Origin: Aptenodytes patagonicus
Lineage: Eukaryota > Chordata > Aves > Sphenisciformes > Spheniscidae
DNA: 64,000 nucleotides
Direction of reading: 5' to 3'
Assembly (NCBI RefSeq): GCF_965638725.1
Contig: NC_134949.1
Span: 41,010,151-41,074,150 of the forward strand
Below, piece by piece: positions 27,701 through 33,986 of the stretch. Under the pieces are notes generated by a model, which worked only from the letters and a program-made list of their open reading frames with translations, was not told the origin of the DNA and ran no database searches. Both the position numbers and the translations under genes were made by a program. The number at the start of each line of letters is the position of its first letter. Position 1 is the first letter of the stretch.

Positions 27701-30371
27701 AGTTTCATGTTAAAGTTGCTAGGTATTAAAAGAGAAAAGCCTATTAAAAGCTAATACCCAAAGAAAAGTAACAAGAATTCTTGAAGTGCTCCACCGTGTC
27801 ATTTACTCCATTTATACATATACTTCTACAAAGCATTGTGCAGAGTACTAGTTCCAAGAATAAAGAAAAAGAGACGTCTCTCTTTTAGCAGACACTTAAA
27901 CATTTCACTTTACTGGGGGAATTCCAAATACCACTCCAGGCCCCGAGCCTCCTTGTACCAGTTGATGTGAAGGTCTCTTCTGAAGTCACATGCCCATGAA
28001 CTACACCCCTACTCCATTAATATTAGCAACATGAAGGTATCTTAGTATTTAAGAATACTGTAATATCAACTCCTTTAGGGGGCAAGGACATGAAAAATAC
28101 AGAAAAGAACTTACACTTCTTTAACTATATGATCCATAAACAACTGAATGTCACTTATTAAAGAGCAATAGCATTAGAACCTTCTCTATCATGTTTAAAC
28201 AGAAGAGTGCATCTTAAGTATTGGGGGGGGAAAAAAAGGAAAAAAAAAAAAGACTTCCTCGTTTTCTGCTTTTGGTTTGAAAATGGAATTATTAGTTTCT
28301 GAATACTCTTTTAATTAAAAGGGAGAAGGACACTCTATCAGTATTAATAAGCATTGCAAGGTCTGTGTAGGATGATCAATACGTCTGCCCTGCAAATTAC
28401 TCATTACACAGAAAGTAACCATTTTCTGGTACTCAGAGCCACACTGCAAATTAAGAGACTTAAAAATCTATTTTTCAGCACTAGAACCATCTTACTGTGC
28501 GACCTTGGGCAAATCACATCTTCACTTGCTGCCTCACGAGATAAGATCCTTGAATGAAGAGTTCTTACAAAGACTTCAGTAATGCTGTAACTTTACCAGA
28601 TGAGATTAAATAAAAGCATCTTTATCAGTAGTTTACATATTCCATCCCCATTAAAAAAAAAATTAATGAGATGGATCTTGTATCTAAAGTAACACAGGGA
28701 TCCAATGAGTAGCTTTCAAAGCCTTAAATCCTGGCACAAGTAGGAAAAATTCCTGTTCCTGGGATCAACCAGCACAGTCAAGCAAACAACGCACATCCTT
28801 TGACTATTGGTACGGAGGGCAATAAAACACTCTAAGATTCTGGAGAATAGGTTTTAACCACTAGCTCTCTCGCTCAGTGTTTTTTACACTTGTCCACATT
28901 TTCAGTTAGGCAACAATGCAGTTACATCAAGTTTCACTACCAGGCTGCCCGTAAGTTACACTTGGCATCAGTTCTTTATGTTTTTTTCTATAGCAAACCT
29001 GGAAAATGAGAGGAGCTTTTTCCATCACTTTCACAGTTCCTACTCCTAAAAGGATTTAATATTAGAACTCTATTAAAAGTCACCTAACCAACTCTAAGAG
29101 CAACCAGTGGAGAACATCCTACAAGGAATGCTGGGTATGGCTTTATAGAGAAATAGAGCTTTCTTATGTTACCCAAACTCCCACATAAACCACATTCTGT
29201 TCATAGAGTCACAGTTCAACCTAGGTTTAGCTTTAAAGTTAGCTTTAGCTTTGTGTAACAGCCTCTGAAGGGCTGGAAGTAAAAATGAAAAAACAGTGGA
29301 TCCTTCATTGCCCAATAAGGGAAATTAACAAGCTTCGGGTTTTAGCTTTACAACTGCGACACTTTAATTATATACATTAAAACTGCCGCACCAAAGACTG
29401 ACCCCGCTTCACAGTACTCACACTTCTGGCTAGAAAAGCAGCCACCTGGGATCCAATCGACTAAGGCTTTGTTTCAGGCTACACTTTTTCCCTACACGGG
29501 ACTGATCGGCCAGGTTGCAAGCCAGGTCACGGCAGTAATCCGTCTTCCCAGCAGCTTCTCCTTGAGAAGCTAGGCCCGCTGCCCCAACCAACCCCTGGGA
29601 CTGGAAGGGGAGCCTCGCTCTCCGTTACCCCTACGGGAGTCCTAGCGCCAGAACGGGAGGAAAAAGCGTCTCTTCCCAGGGCTTTCGGCCACGTAACGCG
29701 GCACGGACGCACCCAGGCCCACCCCAGCAGCACGGCCTCCCCGCCTCCGCTCCCTCTCACGTCTCAAGGATACATTTTCGAGGCGAGGGCTCCCTCCAGC
29801 CCTGGCTGCTACTGAATCCGGCACCGCCTCCCCCTCCGGGCGGCCTCCCCGGAGGGTTGCCTCCCCGATCGCCGCCGCCTCGGCTCCTACCCCAGTGCCC
29901 TCCGCCCCTGTACGGCCGGCCTCGGAAGCGGAATCGGTCCAGGGCATTGTGGCTGCGCTCCCAAAAGGAGAGCCGGGGGCCCGTCTCGGAGTGCGAGCCC
30001 GACGACATCCGCGGCGCCGGCATGGGCGGCGGATGGGAGCGGAACGAGTCCTTGGGCCGATACCCGCCGTGGCCGTGCAGGTGCCCCATCTCCGGCGGGG
30101 GCTGGTGCCGCGAGCGGGGGAAGCGCCGACCGGAGGAGGAGAGGGAGATGCCCCCGCGGAGGTCGGGAGGCGGCCTGCGCCTCGAGTACGGCCTGCTGCT
30201 GACGAGGCCGCCGCCGGGCTCGGAGCCACCGCCGCCGCCACAGGGCCCGAAGCCGTTGTTGTCATCGTCGCTGATTTCGCCGTCTTCCAGCTCCCCTTCT
30301 TCCTTCGGAGAGAGCCCGCTAGGATCCAGCGCTGCCTCCGCAGGCGCGGCCGCCGCCTCCGCCGCCGCCAT
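559..30371 (-). CDS. ZFC3H1: ZFC3H1 (zinc finger C3H1 domain-containing protein), 23 exons seen, 3' end missing
   Basis: Nuclear scaffold of the PAXT connection, which with the MTR4 helicase and PABPN1 directs polyadenylated nuclear transcripts to the RNA exosome (established for the mammalian protein). Twenty-three exons join without a phase break to 4,524 coding bases, about 1,508 of an expected ~1,990 residues. Visible parts in order: acidic N-terminal motif SPKEEGELEDGEISDDD near residue 20; Gly/Arg/Pro/Ser-rich segment; a long charged coiled-coil region (about 370-510) with KRKREEE-type runs; a Pro-rich stretch (550-620); further coiled coils (about 790-1,010); the C3H1 zinc finger C1192-X7-C1200-X4-C1205-X3-H1209; and the start of the TPR/HAT-like helical repeats (about 1,350-1,508). 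The start ATG at 30,371 was chosen because the homologous N-terminus begins here; an upstream in-frame ATG at 30,425 lacks support. The remaining C-terminal exons lie beyond position 1. Identity rests on recalled homology over all exons and is secure. Confidence 0.96.
751..3231 (-). other. ZFC3H1 introns 21 and 22
   Basis: AT-rich intron sequence at 751-1,222 and 1,410-3,231 around exon 22. I see short poly-A/T runs (for example near 1,550 and 2,730) and nothing else that I can name. Confidence 0.7.
1223..1409 (-). CDS. ZFC3H1: ZFC3H1 coding exon 22
   Basis: Residues about 1,382-1,444: LDSTLNVLARALENNKENPE, IWCHYLKLFSKRGTKEEIQE, MCETAVEYAPSYQIWWT. Typical half-a-TPR repeat spacing of W, L and A. 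The acceptor is TTTTTACAG|CTCATC and the donor GGACA|GTAAGT. Confidence 0.95.
3232..3415 (-). CDS. ZFC3H1: ZFC3H1 coding exon 21
   Basis: Residues about 1,321-1,382: VPALDAVVTPDDVRYFTSET, DDISNLEASVQENP, VQLWIKLAYKYLNQNEG. This is the beginning of the TPR/HAT-like helical repeats. The acceptor is TTATTTGCAG|CCCATC and the donor GAAGG|GTAAGT. Confidence 0.95.
4216..4332 (-). CDS. ZFC3H1: ZFC3H1 coding exon 20
   Basis: Residues about 1,282-1,321: TPPFTTWKDKRKWRPKYWRK, then a Ser/Glu run and GPIKY. The acceptor is TCTTTACAG|CACCTC and the donor AAATATG|GTAATC. Confidence 0.94.
4697..4798 (-). CDS. ZFC3H1: ZFC3H1 coding exon 19
   Basis: Residues about 1,248-1,282: EKYVEKLFGINRDRMSVDQM, AVLLASNVNESKSH. 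The acceptor is CTTGTTCCAG|AAAAAT and the donor AGTCACA|GTAAGT. Confidence 0.94.
5370..5491 (-). CDS. ZFC3H1: ZFC3H1 coding exon 18 (finger His ligand)
   Basis: Residues about 1,207-1,248: WQHMKDCTLSRKQLFQDILS, YNLELIGCSE, then a Ser/Thr/Glu-rich tail. The His of the zinc finger is the second complete codon. The acceptor is TTGTTTTAG|GCAGCA. The donor GCCACAG|GTTTTTAAG is weak, but the phase and protein continue correctly into exon 19. Confidence 0.91.
6594..6725 (-). CDS. ZFC3H1: ZFC3H1 coding exon 17 (C3H1 zinc finger, first three ligands)
   Basis: Residues about 1,163-1,207: FSPYFRTKEKLYLSSVTYSN, MIEPKQCFCRFDLTGTCNDD, DCQW. It supplies the three Cys ligands of the single C-X7-C-X4-C-X3-H finger. 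The intron splits the following Trp codon, so the His ligand is in exon 18. The acceptor is TCATTTTAG|GTTTAG and the donor CAGTG|GTGAGT. Confidence 0.96.
6726..7998 (-). other. ZFC3H1 intron 16
   Basis: AT-rich, non-repetitive by eye. Several short open frames exist but none has a homologue I know. Confidence 0.7.
7999..8108 (-). CDS. ZFC3H1: ZFC3H1 coding exon 16
   Basis: Residues about 1,127-1,163: EISVDMDFVTSQNKQTEVKP and PYHSPLLVFKSYR, the lead-in to the zinc finger. The acceptor is TGTTTCTTAG|GAAATT and the donor CCTACAG|GTATGA. Confidence 0.95.
8192..8740 (-). CDS. ZFC3H1: ZFC3H1 coding exon 15 (largest internal exon)
   Basis: Residues about 944-1,126. SSPKKHSAELIALEKKRLQQ, LEYEYALKIQKLKEARAL, FALPQPSLHDLTQDKLSL, RERRRSFRES and ELFLGLNVDELKKLYAKADS are all recognisable family blocks. 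The acceptor is TTCGTTTCAG|CCAAGC and the donor GGTCAG|GTAAAT. Confidence 0.96.
8741..9489 (-). other. ZFC3H1 intron 14
   Basis: Holds a short G-rich stretch at about 9,028-9,055 and a poly-A run at 9,070-9,080. Otherwise nothing recognised. Confidence 0.65.
9490..9621 (-). CDS. ZFC3H1: ZFC3H1 coding exon 14
   Basis: Residues about 900-943: IHKVQQRVTVKKALALKYGE, then LARAKAVASKEIGKRKLEQD. Long basic helix. The acceptor is TTTTTTTTAG|ATTCAT and the donor CTTGGA|GTAAGT. Confidence 0.95.
9809..9983 (-). CDS. ZFC3H1: ZFC3H1 coding exon 13
   Basis: Residues about 841-899: LLLMKDESVLKHLLQQEAKK, then AEQLQATEKILNANKMFLKK. Coiled coil. The acceptor is CTACTTTTAG|ACTTCT and the donor GAACAA|GTAACT. 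Confidence 0.95.
11063..11209 (-). CDS. ZFC3H1: ZFC3H1 coding exon 12
   Basis: Residues about 792-841: REKQRLIKSDPLRNNSS, then VDGIGRIAVVTKQVTEAEAK. The acceptor is CGATTTTAG|TCGTGA and the donor AAGAACAG|GTACAT. Confidence 0.94.
11549..11667 (-). CDS. ZFC3H1: ZFC3H1 coding exon 11
   Basis: Residues about 753-792: ASKIKAPPKSEKENDPMRTP and KKIEYRLLKEEIA. The acceptor is TTGTAACAG|GCCTCA and the donor TGCCAG|GTACAA, exit phase 2. Confidence 0.94.
12078..12215 (-). CDS. ZFC3H1: ZFC3H1 coding exon 10
   Basis: Residues about 707-752: LPKHKSVVVTLNDSDDSESD, then NSVFGGLESMIKEARR. The SDDSESDGE acidic cluster is a likely CK2-type site. The acceptor is CTCCCCACAG|CTTCCA and the donor GTTGAG|GTAAAC. 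Confidence 0.95.
12216..15895 (-). other. ZFC3H1 intron 9 (3.7 kb)
   Basis: A long AT-rich intron. No LINE, LTR or conserved exon-like sequence stands out; homopolymer runs only. Confidence 0.65.
15896..16060 (-). CDS. ZFC3H1: ZFC3H1 coding exon 9
   Basis: Residues about 652-706: ETSSNSGPPSPPLPDN, then VPRSNLSAVSINTVSQPR and a basic tail. The acceptor is TTTTGTTAG|GAAACT and the donor GATCACA|GTAAGG. Confidence 0.94.
16061..17960 (-). other. ZFC3H1 introns 7 and 8
   Basis: Intron 8 (16,061-16,766) and intron 7 (16,971-17,960). AT-rich; nothing recognised apart from an A/C-rich stretch near 16,345-16,380. Confidence 0.65.
16767..16970 (-). CDS. ZFC3H1: ZFC3H1 coding exon 8
   Basis: Residues about 584-651. 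PVPSLSQLYMEG, a Pro-Leu-Pro tract, PKPPFADEEEEEEMLLREEL and LKSLANKRAF. The run of Glu beside polyproline is conserved in the family. The acceptor is TTTATCTCAG|CCTGTA and the donor TCTGAG|GTACTC. Confidence 0.95.
17961..18058 (-). CDS. ZFC3H1: ZFC3H1 coding exon 7 (proline-rich, 98 bp)
   Basis: Residues about 551-583, SSPVQPPFFECPIGYFPPP and further Pro runs. Acceptor TTAATTACAG|CTTCTTC and donor ATTCCA|GTAAGT. The antisense strand is open for 135 codons but that frame is a shadow of this exon and its flanks. Confidence 0.9.
18762..19490 (-). mobile_element. Old CR1 LINE fragment in ZFC3H1 intron 6
   Basis: The plus strand reads as the reverse complement of a CR1 3' end: ATTCAGGCTGGAAGAGACCT (the usual start at the 3' tail), then the stretch around GTGGAGATTCCACAACGTTT, the CCTTGTCCTTCTGTTGCA block, CTTCTCTTTTCAACACAAAC, and around 19,330-19,440 a recognisable ACCCAGGCTGCAG...CATTTCACTTAATGTCCATT region. 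The copy is much more diverged than the other CR1s in the window and has lost its reading frame and the octamer tail, so it is an older subfamily. It is sense with respect to ZFC3H1. The right boundary is approximate. Confidence 0.85.
19744..19867 (-). CDS. ZFC3H1: ZFC3H1 coding exon 6
   Basis: Residues about 510-550. SSDMDFRWSLDKQ, then GGIYQYDNYDEVAMDTDSE, an acidic segment. The acceptor is GTGTGTTTAG|TCTTCAG and the donor CTCCAG|GTAAGA. Confidence 0.94.
19868..21502 (-). other. ZFC3H1 intron 5
   Basis: Contains the G28-A-G6 tract at 20,102-20,136 (separate entry) and a second G-rich run near 21,402-21,422. The rest is AT-rich and unremarkable. Confidence 0.65.
20102..20136 (+). repeat. 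Homopolymer tract G28-A-G6
   Basis: Twenty-eight consecutive G, one A, then six G on the plus strand, which is the template strand for ZFC3H1, so the pre-mRNA carries the C-tract. Such a run can fold as a G-quadruplex. Its exact length is likely unreliable in any assembly. Confidence 0.95.
21503..21729 (-). CDS. ZFC3H1: ZFC3H1 coding exon 5
   Basis: Residues about 434-509. Very highly charged Glu/Arg/Lys/Gln coiled coil ending in QYNRFMKLVGGKRRSRSR. The acceptor is ATTTAAAG|CCAAGC and the donor GCAGG|GTAACG. Confidence 0.95.
21937..22135 (-). CDS. ZFC3H1: ZFC3H1 coding exon 4
   Basis: Residues about 368-434. Encodes the strongly conserved ELQLRLLALQSASKKWQQKE, then a Lys/Thr-rich basic segment. 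Predicted coiled coil. The acceptor is TTCTCAAG|AAACTG and the donor GCTACAG|GTAATA, exit phase 1. Confidence 0.95.
22399..22463 (-). CDS. ZFC3H1: ZFC3H1 coding exon 3 (65 bp)
   Basis: A short exon encoding GTEDKEQTSVRKLSSSDVISEK (residues about 346-367), matching the mammalian stretch with DKEQ and SDILSEK. The acceptor is TTTTGGAAG|GTACAG and the donor GAAAAG|GTAAGA. Confidence 0.92.
22464..25404 (-). other. ZFC3H1 intron 2
   Basis: An AT-rich 2.9 kb intron with a low-complexity A/T alternating region at about 23,075-23,225 (TATATA and ATTATA runs) and a T12 run near 24,213. No exon or transposon recognised. Confidence 0.65.
25405..25829 (-). CDS. ZFC3H1: ZFC3H1 coding exon 2
   Basis: Residues about 204-345, including FGRSPSRKQNYSSKNEN and FEDLLLKYKQIQLELE, then an acidic linker and FQAFELKPLRQKL. 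The acceptor is TTCTTGACCAG|TAATTC and the donor GCCAAG|GTAAAT. Entry phase 2 and exit phase 1 match exons 1 and 3. Confidence 0.95.
25830..29760 (-). other. ZFC3H1 intron 1 (3.9 kb)
   Basis: Separates the GC-rich first exon from the rest. AT-rich, with a G8 followed by A-rich low-complexity sequence at 28,223-28,252. Base composition rises sharply near 29,500 where the CpG island begins. No transposon recognised. Confidence 0.65.
29761..30371 (-). CDS. ZFC3H1: ZFC3H1 coding exon 1
   Basis: Residues 1-203. The start is Met-Ala-Ala-Ala-Glu followed by an Ala-rich leader, then the conserved acidic motif, Gly-rich tracts, RFRFRGRPYRGG and GFSSSQGWREPSPRK. The donor is GAGAC|GTGAGAG at 29,761/29,760, phase 2. 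The last six codons (CILET plus the junction residue) do not resemble the mammalian junction, so an alternative donor or lineage-specific extension is possible. The exon is very GC-rich and sits in the CpG island. Confidence 0.93.
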
Positions 30372-30510
30372 GGGGCCCAAGCCAACGGTCCCGGCGAGGC
30401 AGAGCGCGGCCCGCCCCAGCCGCACGGGCGGTTTCGTTTCCTGCGCAGGGCGGCCCCGCGCCTCGCCCCCTCCCCGCCGCCCGCCCGGCTCTGCCCCGGC
30501 CCGCGCGGAC

Positions 30511-30520
30511 TCTCGCGAGA
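30511..30520. promoter_or_regulatory. TCTCGCGAGA palindrome (BANP-type CGCG element)
   Basis: A perfect ten-base palindrome located 140 bases upstream of the ZFC3H1 ATG. The TCTCGCGAGA element is known from CpG-island promoters of housekeeping genes, where BANP binds it when unmethylated. Occupancy here is inferred. Confidence 0.75.
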
Positions 30521-30591
30521 CCGCGCCCCGTTCCCCCCACCTTGCCCGGGAGGGAAGGGAGATGCGCTACGTAAGGGGGGCGCGGGGTATC

Positions 30592-30606
30592 CTGGGTAAT
30601 GTAGTT
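30592..30606. promoter_or_regulatory. THAP11/ZNF143-like element
   Basis: CTGGGTAATGTAGTT matches the known THAP11(Ronin)/HCF-1/ZNF143 matrix CTGGGARWTGTAGTY at 14 of 15 positions by eye. It lies between the ZFC3H1 start and the THAP2-relic start. Confidence 0.65.
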
Positions 30607-30796
30607 CCCAGTCGGGGGCAAGACCGTGTAAGGCAGGGGGCGGGGAAAGCCAGTGGCTCAGCCTATAGCGGGGCGGTGGCGGGGGACGGACGCCAATGGG
30701 GGTTCGACCCGCCATGTTGGTAAAGGAGGCGAGGGGGAAGGCCACCATCTTGCTGAAGGGTAAACGAGCTGTCTGGAGAAGGAGGGTGGTGAAGCG

Positions 30797-30868
30797 ATGC
30801 CGACCGGCTCCATGGCGGCGGGCTGCGCTGCTCTCTACCACAAGAGTGTCAATGGCAACTTCCCTTAG
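30797..30868 (+). pseudogene. THAP2: THAP2 relic, coding exon 1
   Basis: The plus strand encodes MPTGSMAAGCAALYHKSV then NGNFP and a TAG stop. This aligns without gaps to the THAP-domain start of THAP2 (MPT...AAGCA..Y.K..N). The Cys at position 5, the first zinc ligand of the C2CH THAP finger, is Ser here; the second (Cys10) is kept. The frame runs into TAG where the exon should end, and no GT donor follows. Position and strand agree with THAP2 in other vertebrates, immediately upstream of ZFC3H1 in the opposite direction. Alone the match would be modest; with exon 2 and synteny it is convincing. Confidence 0.78.
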
Positions 30869-31675
30869 CACTGTCCGGGGCGGCAGCGCCAGCCACGGCG
30901 CTTCTGGGGCACGGGTCCTCCTGGGCACTCGTGGGTGCTTGTTCCCCCGAGCCGCAGACCTTTTCTCCGTTGGTGAGGCCCATGCCCTGCCGCCCCCCAA
31001 ACGGTGCACGGGTTTCTAAAGAAGGAAAAGCGGCGGGTGTCCTGGCAGTGCACAGCACCCTGGTAGGCATCGCTAACCCACCAGCTCTCTCCCAGCACCT
31101 AAGCGGCTGTTGAAATTTTTAAGAGGGAGGTTTCTGGGAAGCTCTCCCGACCTGTAAGTGCTTTGAAGTTCCGATTGGCCCTAATGGCTCCTGTGACAGG
31201 AGTGAAAATTGAGCGTCGGAGGGGGTAAAGCAATTACATAAACTGCTTAAATCATTTGTTTTCATTTCACTTCTTTGAGTATTCTGGTGCTACCTCATTG
31301 TCTGTTTCAGGGACAGCTTCCTACTAGGGAGTTGTCAGGCGAGCAGTGATGGCTTGCTTTGGCAGAAGGAGAAACCTTATTTTAAATAAAGCCTTTCTAA
31401 GTCAAATTGGTGTCTCCTGGAAAACTCACAAAACTTGACTTTTAAAACTTCTAGCACAGTCCCTGAGAATTTCTTCGCAATGATCATGCATGCTAAATGT
31501 CTTTCCAGACTTGCTATGGTTCTCAAACTTGGAGAAAAGCTGCTGCCTTTTTGTGCTTTTCCTGAGGGTGAATTATGAAGGGGTTTTTTTCAGTGAATAA
31601 TGTGGTACAAAAGCACAAGTACCAAAAATTTAGTATCGTGTCACTATTTATTTTCTTCTTTGCCTTTCTCTCTAG
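30869..31675 (+). other. Former THAP2 intron 1
   Basis: Runs between the two relic exons. GC-rich to about 31,100, then AT-rich. Nothing else recognised. Confidence 0.6.
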
Positions 31676-31860
31676 ATTTTCTTTAGATCCAACAAGAATA
31701 GGAGAGTGGATAACGCATATGCTTTGTAAAGTCCAAAATGTTGTGACAAACAAATTTACTTTTCTTCGCTCAAAACACTTTGCATCTTAATGTTTTGACC
31801 TAACTGGACAAACTACATGACTTAGAATAGATACTGTTCCAATGACTTGACTTCATACAA
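31676..31860 (+). pseudogene. THAP2: THAP2 relic, coding exon 2
   Basis: After an intact polypyrimidine tract and acceptor (TTTCTCTCTAG), the frame reads FSLDPTRIGEWITHM, then NKFTFLRSKHFAS and a TAA stop at 31,788-31,790, CFDLTGQTT, TGA at 31,818-31,820, and DTVPM followed by another stop. It follows THAP2 residue by residue (FPLDP..EW, TFLCSKHF, CFDLTGQT, and an AVPTIF-like box). The third zinc ligand Cys is Arg; the His ligand is retained. Three stops and two lost zinc ligands rule out a working THAP domain. I could not find the third exon, which encodes the coiled-coil tail, in the next few kilobases. Confidence 0.88.
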
Positions 31861-33986
31861 AACTCAAGAGTAATGGAATGTGTATATCATGTCCTAAATT
31901 TCTCCAAGTTCTTCTGTTTAAAACAGTGTGGATTCTATTAAGATATTTACTTCCTTGTAAATGTAAAATGAAGCAAGTTAAAAGTTTGCTTTTTTTTTTT
32001 CCCCAGGTATCCATCATACTACAGTAGTGTGTTATTTGTGTTAGTTCTATTCAAATAGATCTTACCTCTAGAAATCATGCTTCGTTGGTGGCTTATACTA
32101 TTTTACATATCCCACAGTACTAAAAACATCCACAAAGGGCTGGCAGATACGACACAGGACTTACTGAAAACTTTCTGAAGTAGCGGCTGGAGGTCAGGCA
32201 GGTTTCTTAAACAGTGCTAGGTGCCTATGTCTGTGTCTGAAATCTGATCCGCTGTAGTAACAAAGAAGTTTCCATATCACTACATCTAAGCTGCAGAAAT
32301 TTCCCTCCCAGCAGACGTTTGCTTACTTGAGCATCCGAGCTTTGCATATATCTGGTTCCAGTTTCCTTTGTACAGTTACCTTTATTTCTAAGTGTTTTCA
32401 CACACCAGTAGAAAATTAGTATCAGCATCTTTTAGAGTGGGAAGGAAAATGTTTATAGAACTGTAAGGTATTGGCAAAGAAGCAGCAGCTTTGTGGGAAA
32501 TTAACCTGATTTGGGTATTCCCACTCTATTGATTGTTACTGTCCACCTACAGTTCATCCAACAAGTGTGCTGAATTTATTCAACAATGCTATATCATCTG
32601 TATTACAAATGTCTAGCTGAGGTACTTAACCATCTGAAAAAGAAGATCCTGAGAATCTTCCAGTGGTTTTACATATCCTATGGTATCGTATGTCCCTTCT
32701 TTTATTTCAGTCATCTGATACTGCCTGCTTTTTTCTCTCATCTCAGGCAAGTAATTTTATGTCTGAATTTTCAGGAAGGAGCAGATTCATCAACTGTATT
32801 CATCACTGTTAATAAACAGGGAAATTGATAGTGTTAAATTCTCTTCTGTAAAGGGAATAAAATGGCATGTGTAAAAAGAATATGTTGAGCTGATGGGTTT
32901 GGTACCTACACATTTGAACAAGAGGCCATAAACTTTTGAAAACTGCAAGGGAGCTGCCATTCAAAGAGAAAACGTTAAGAAACTTCCTTGCTTATGGCAT
33001 GGGTTATAGATGAAGACTTTTTTGTGAGGTTTCATTGCAATGTGTAAATTTAAGACAAAATCAAAAATAAAGAAATTTTATCTTAGCTGCATTTGACTTC
33101 ATGCCTTTGAAAGAGATGATATTGCTGCTGGAGAACAGATTTTTGTGTTAAATACTGAATATGTTTTCAGTAGAGTACAAATGGAATAATGTAAAATATA
33201 GGAAAGCATATGTCTTAATACTGGAGCACAGAGTTTGATTTATTCTTTATCACGTTCTCTGACAATTACCTGCATCTCTAGACATGGGCAAAAAAGCACT
33301 GGAGAAAGAGCATGTTTGTGAAGATGTACTTGAATTACTGAAATTTGTGTACATAAGCAGCTAAGACTCAAGGAATTAAAAGATACCTTCACGATCTCTT
33401 CCTGTGACTCAGCTTCTGCAGTTGGTAACAAGTTCTATATTTAAACGTAAATAGCAAAGGTCCCGGGATAGTTACACAGCTTTAATGCAACTAAGACTCA
33501 TTTGTATATTTTACAAATGTGAACTATGACCACTTGTGCAGCTATCCTAATCCTAGCAGTAGTATTTCTGTTAAAGTTTTAAATATCCCTGATATAAAAA
33601 AATACCATATTCTCATTTTCTCATGATATGTGTCTCAAGCTCTTTATCCAGAGCTGAAAAACAATACTGCAGTTAGTGGTCTCAATGACATTTTTGCTTT
33701 AAGTGACCTCATTTCTGGTCCACAAAGCATTAAAAAAATCAAATTTTCAAAGTTTAAGGCAGAAAATTAGTAACATGTTTACCACATAAATTAAATTAAA
33801 TTATTACAAGTAAAGTGGAATCTTGTTTTTCAGAAGCACAATCTGAGCTTTAAGGTCTGAGCCATATTTCAGAATATAGAAGAGTTTTGGTATCTTTTGG
33901 TACTATAATGTTTGACTGAGGCTAATTATATGATTATTTTTCCCTCCCTACCTTGTAAGTGTCAATTACAATTGTCTGATACCAAC
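31861..33986. other. Gene-free segment downstream of the THAP2 relic
   Basis: AT-rich unique sequence. The THAP2 third exon would be expected here but no match was seen. No transposon boundary is visible until the LTR at 33,987. Confidence 0.6.

Larger units (their letters stand above)
29520..30720. promoter_or_regulatory. CpG island, ZFC3H1/THAP2 bidirectional promoter
   Basis: A GC-rich, CpG-dense stretch covers ZFC3H1 exon 1 and its upstream region. The ZFC3H1 ATG (30,371, minus) and the THAP2-relic ATG (30,797, plus) are 425 bases apart and head to head, the arrangement of a classical bidirectional promoter. No TATA box is visible. Sites inside it: TCTCGCGAGA, a THAP11/ZNF143-like element, a CCAAT at about 30,691, and a YY1-like GCCACCATCTTG at about 30,740. 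Confidence 0.85.

Noticed and set aside
29642-31009. A 455-codon open frame on the minus strand across the ZFC3H1 CpG island, and plus-strand frames of 288 and 234 codons
   Set aside because: They are out of frame with or antisense to ZFC3H1 exon 1, low-complexity Arg/Pro/Gly/Ala, and are expected where GC-rich DNA lacks stop codons.
31860-33900. A third THAP2 exon downstream of the relic
   Set aside because: I searched by eye for its coiled-coil tail and found no convincing stretch.
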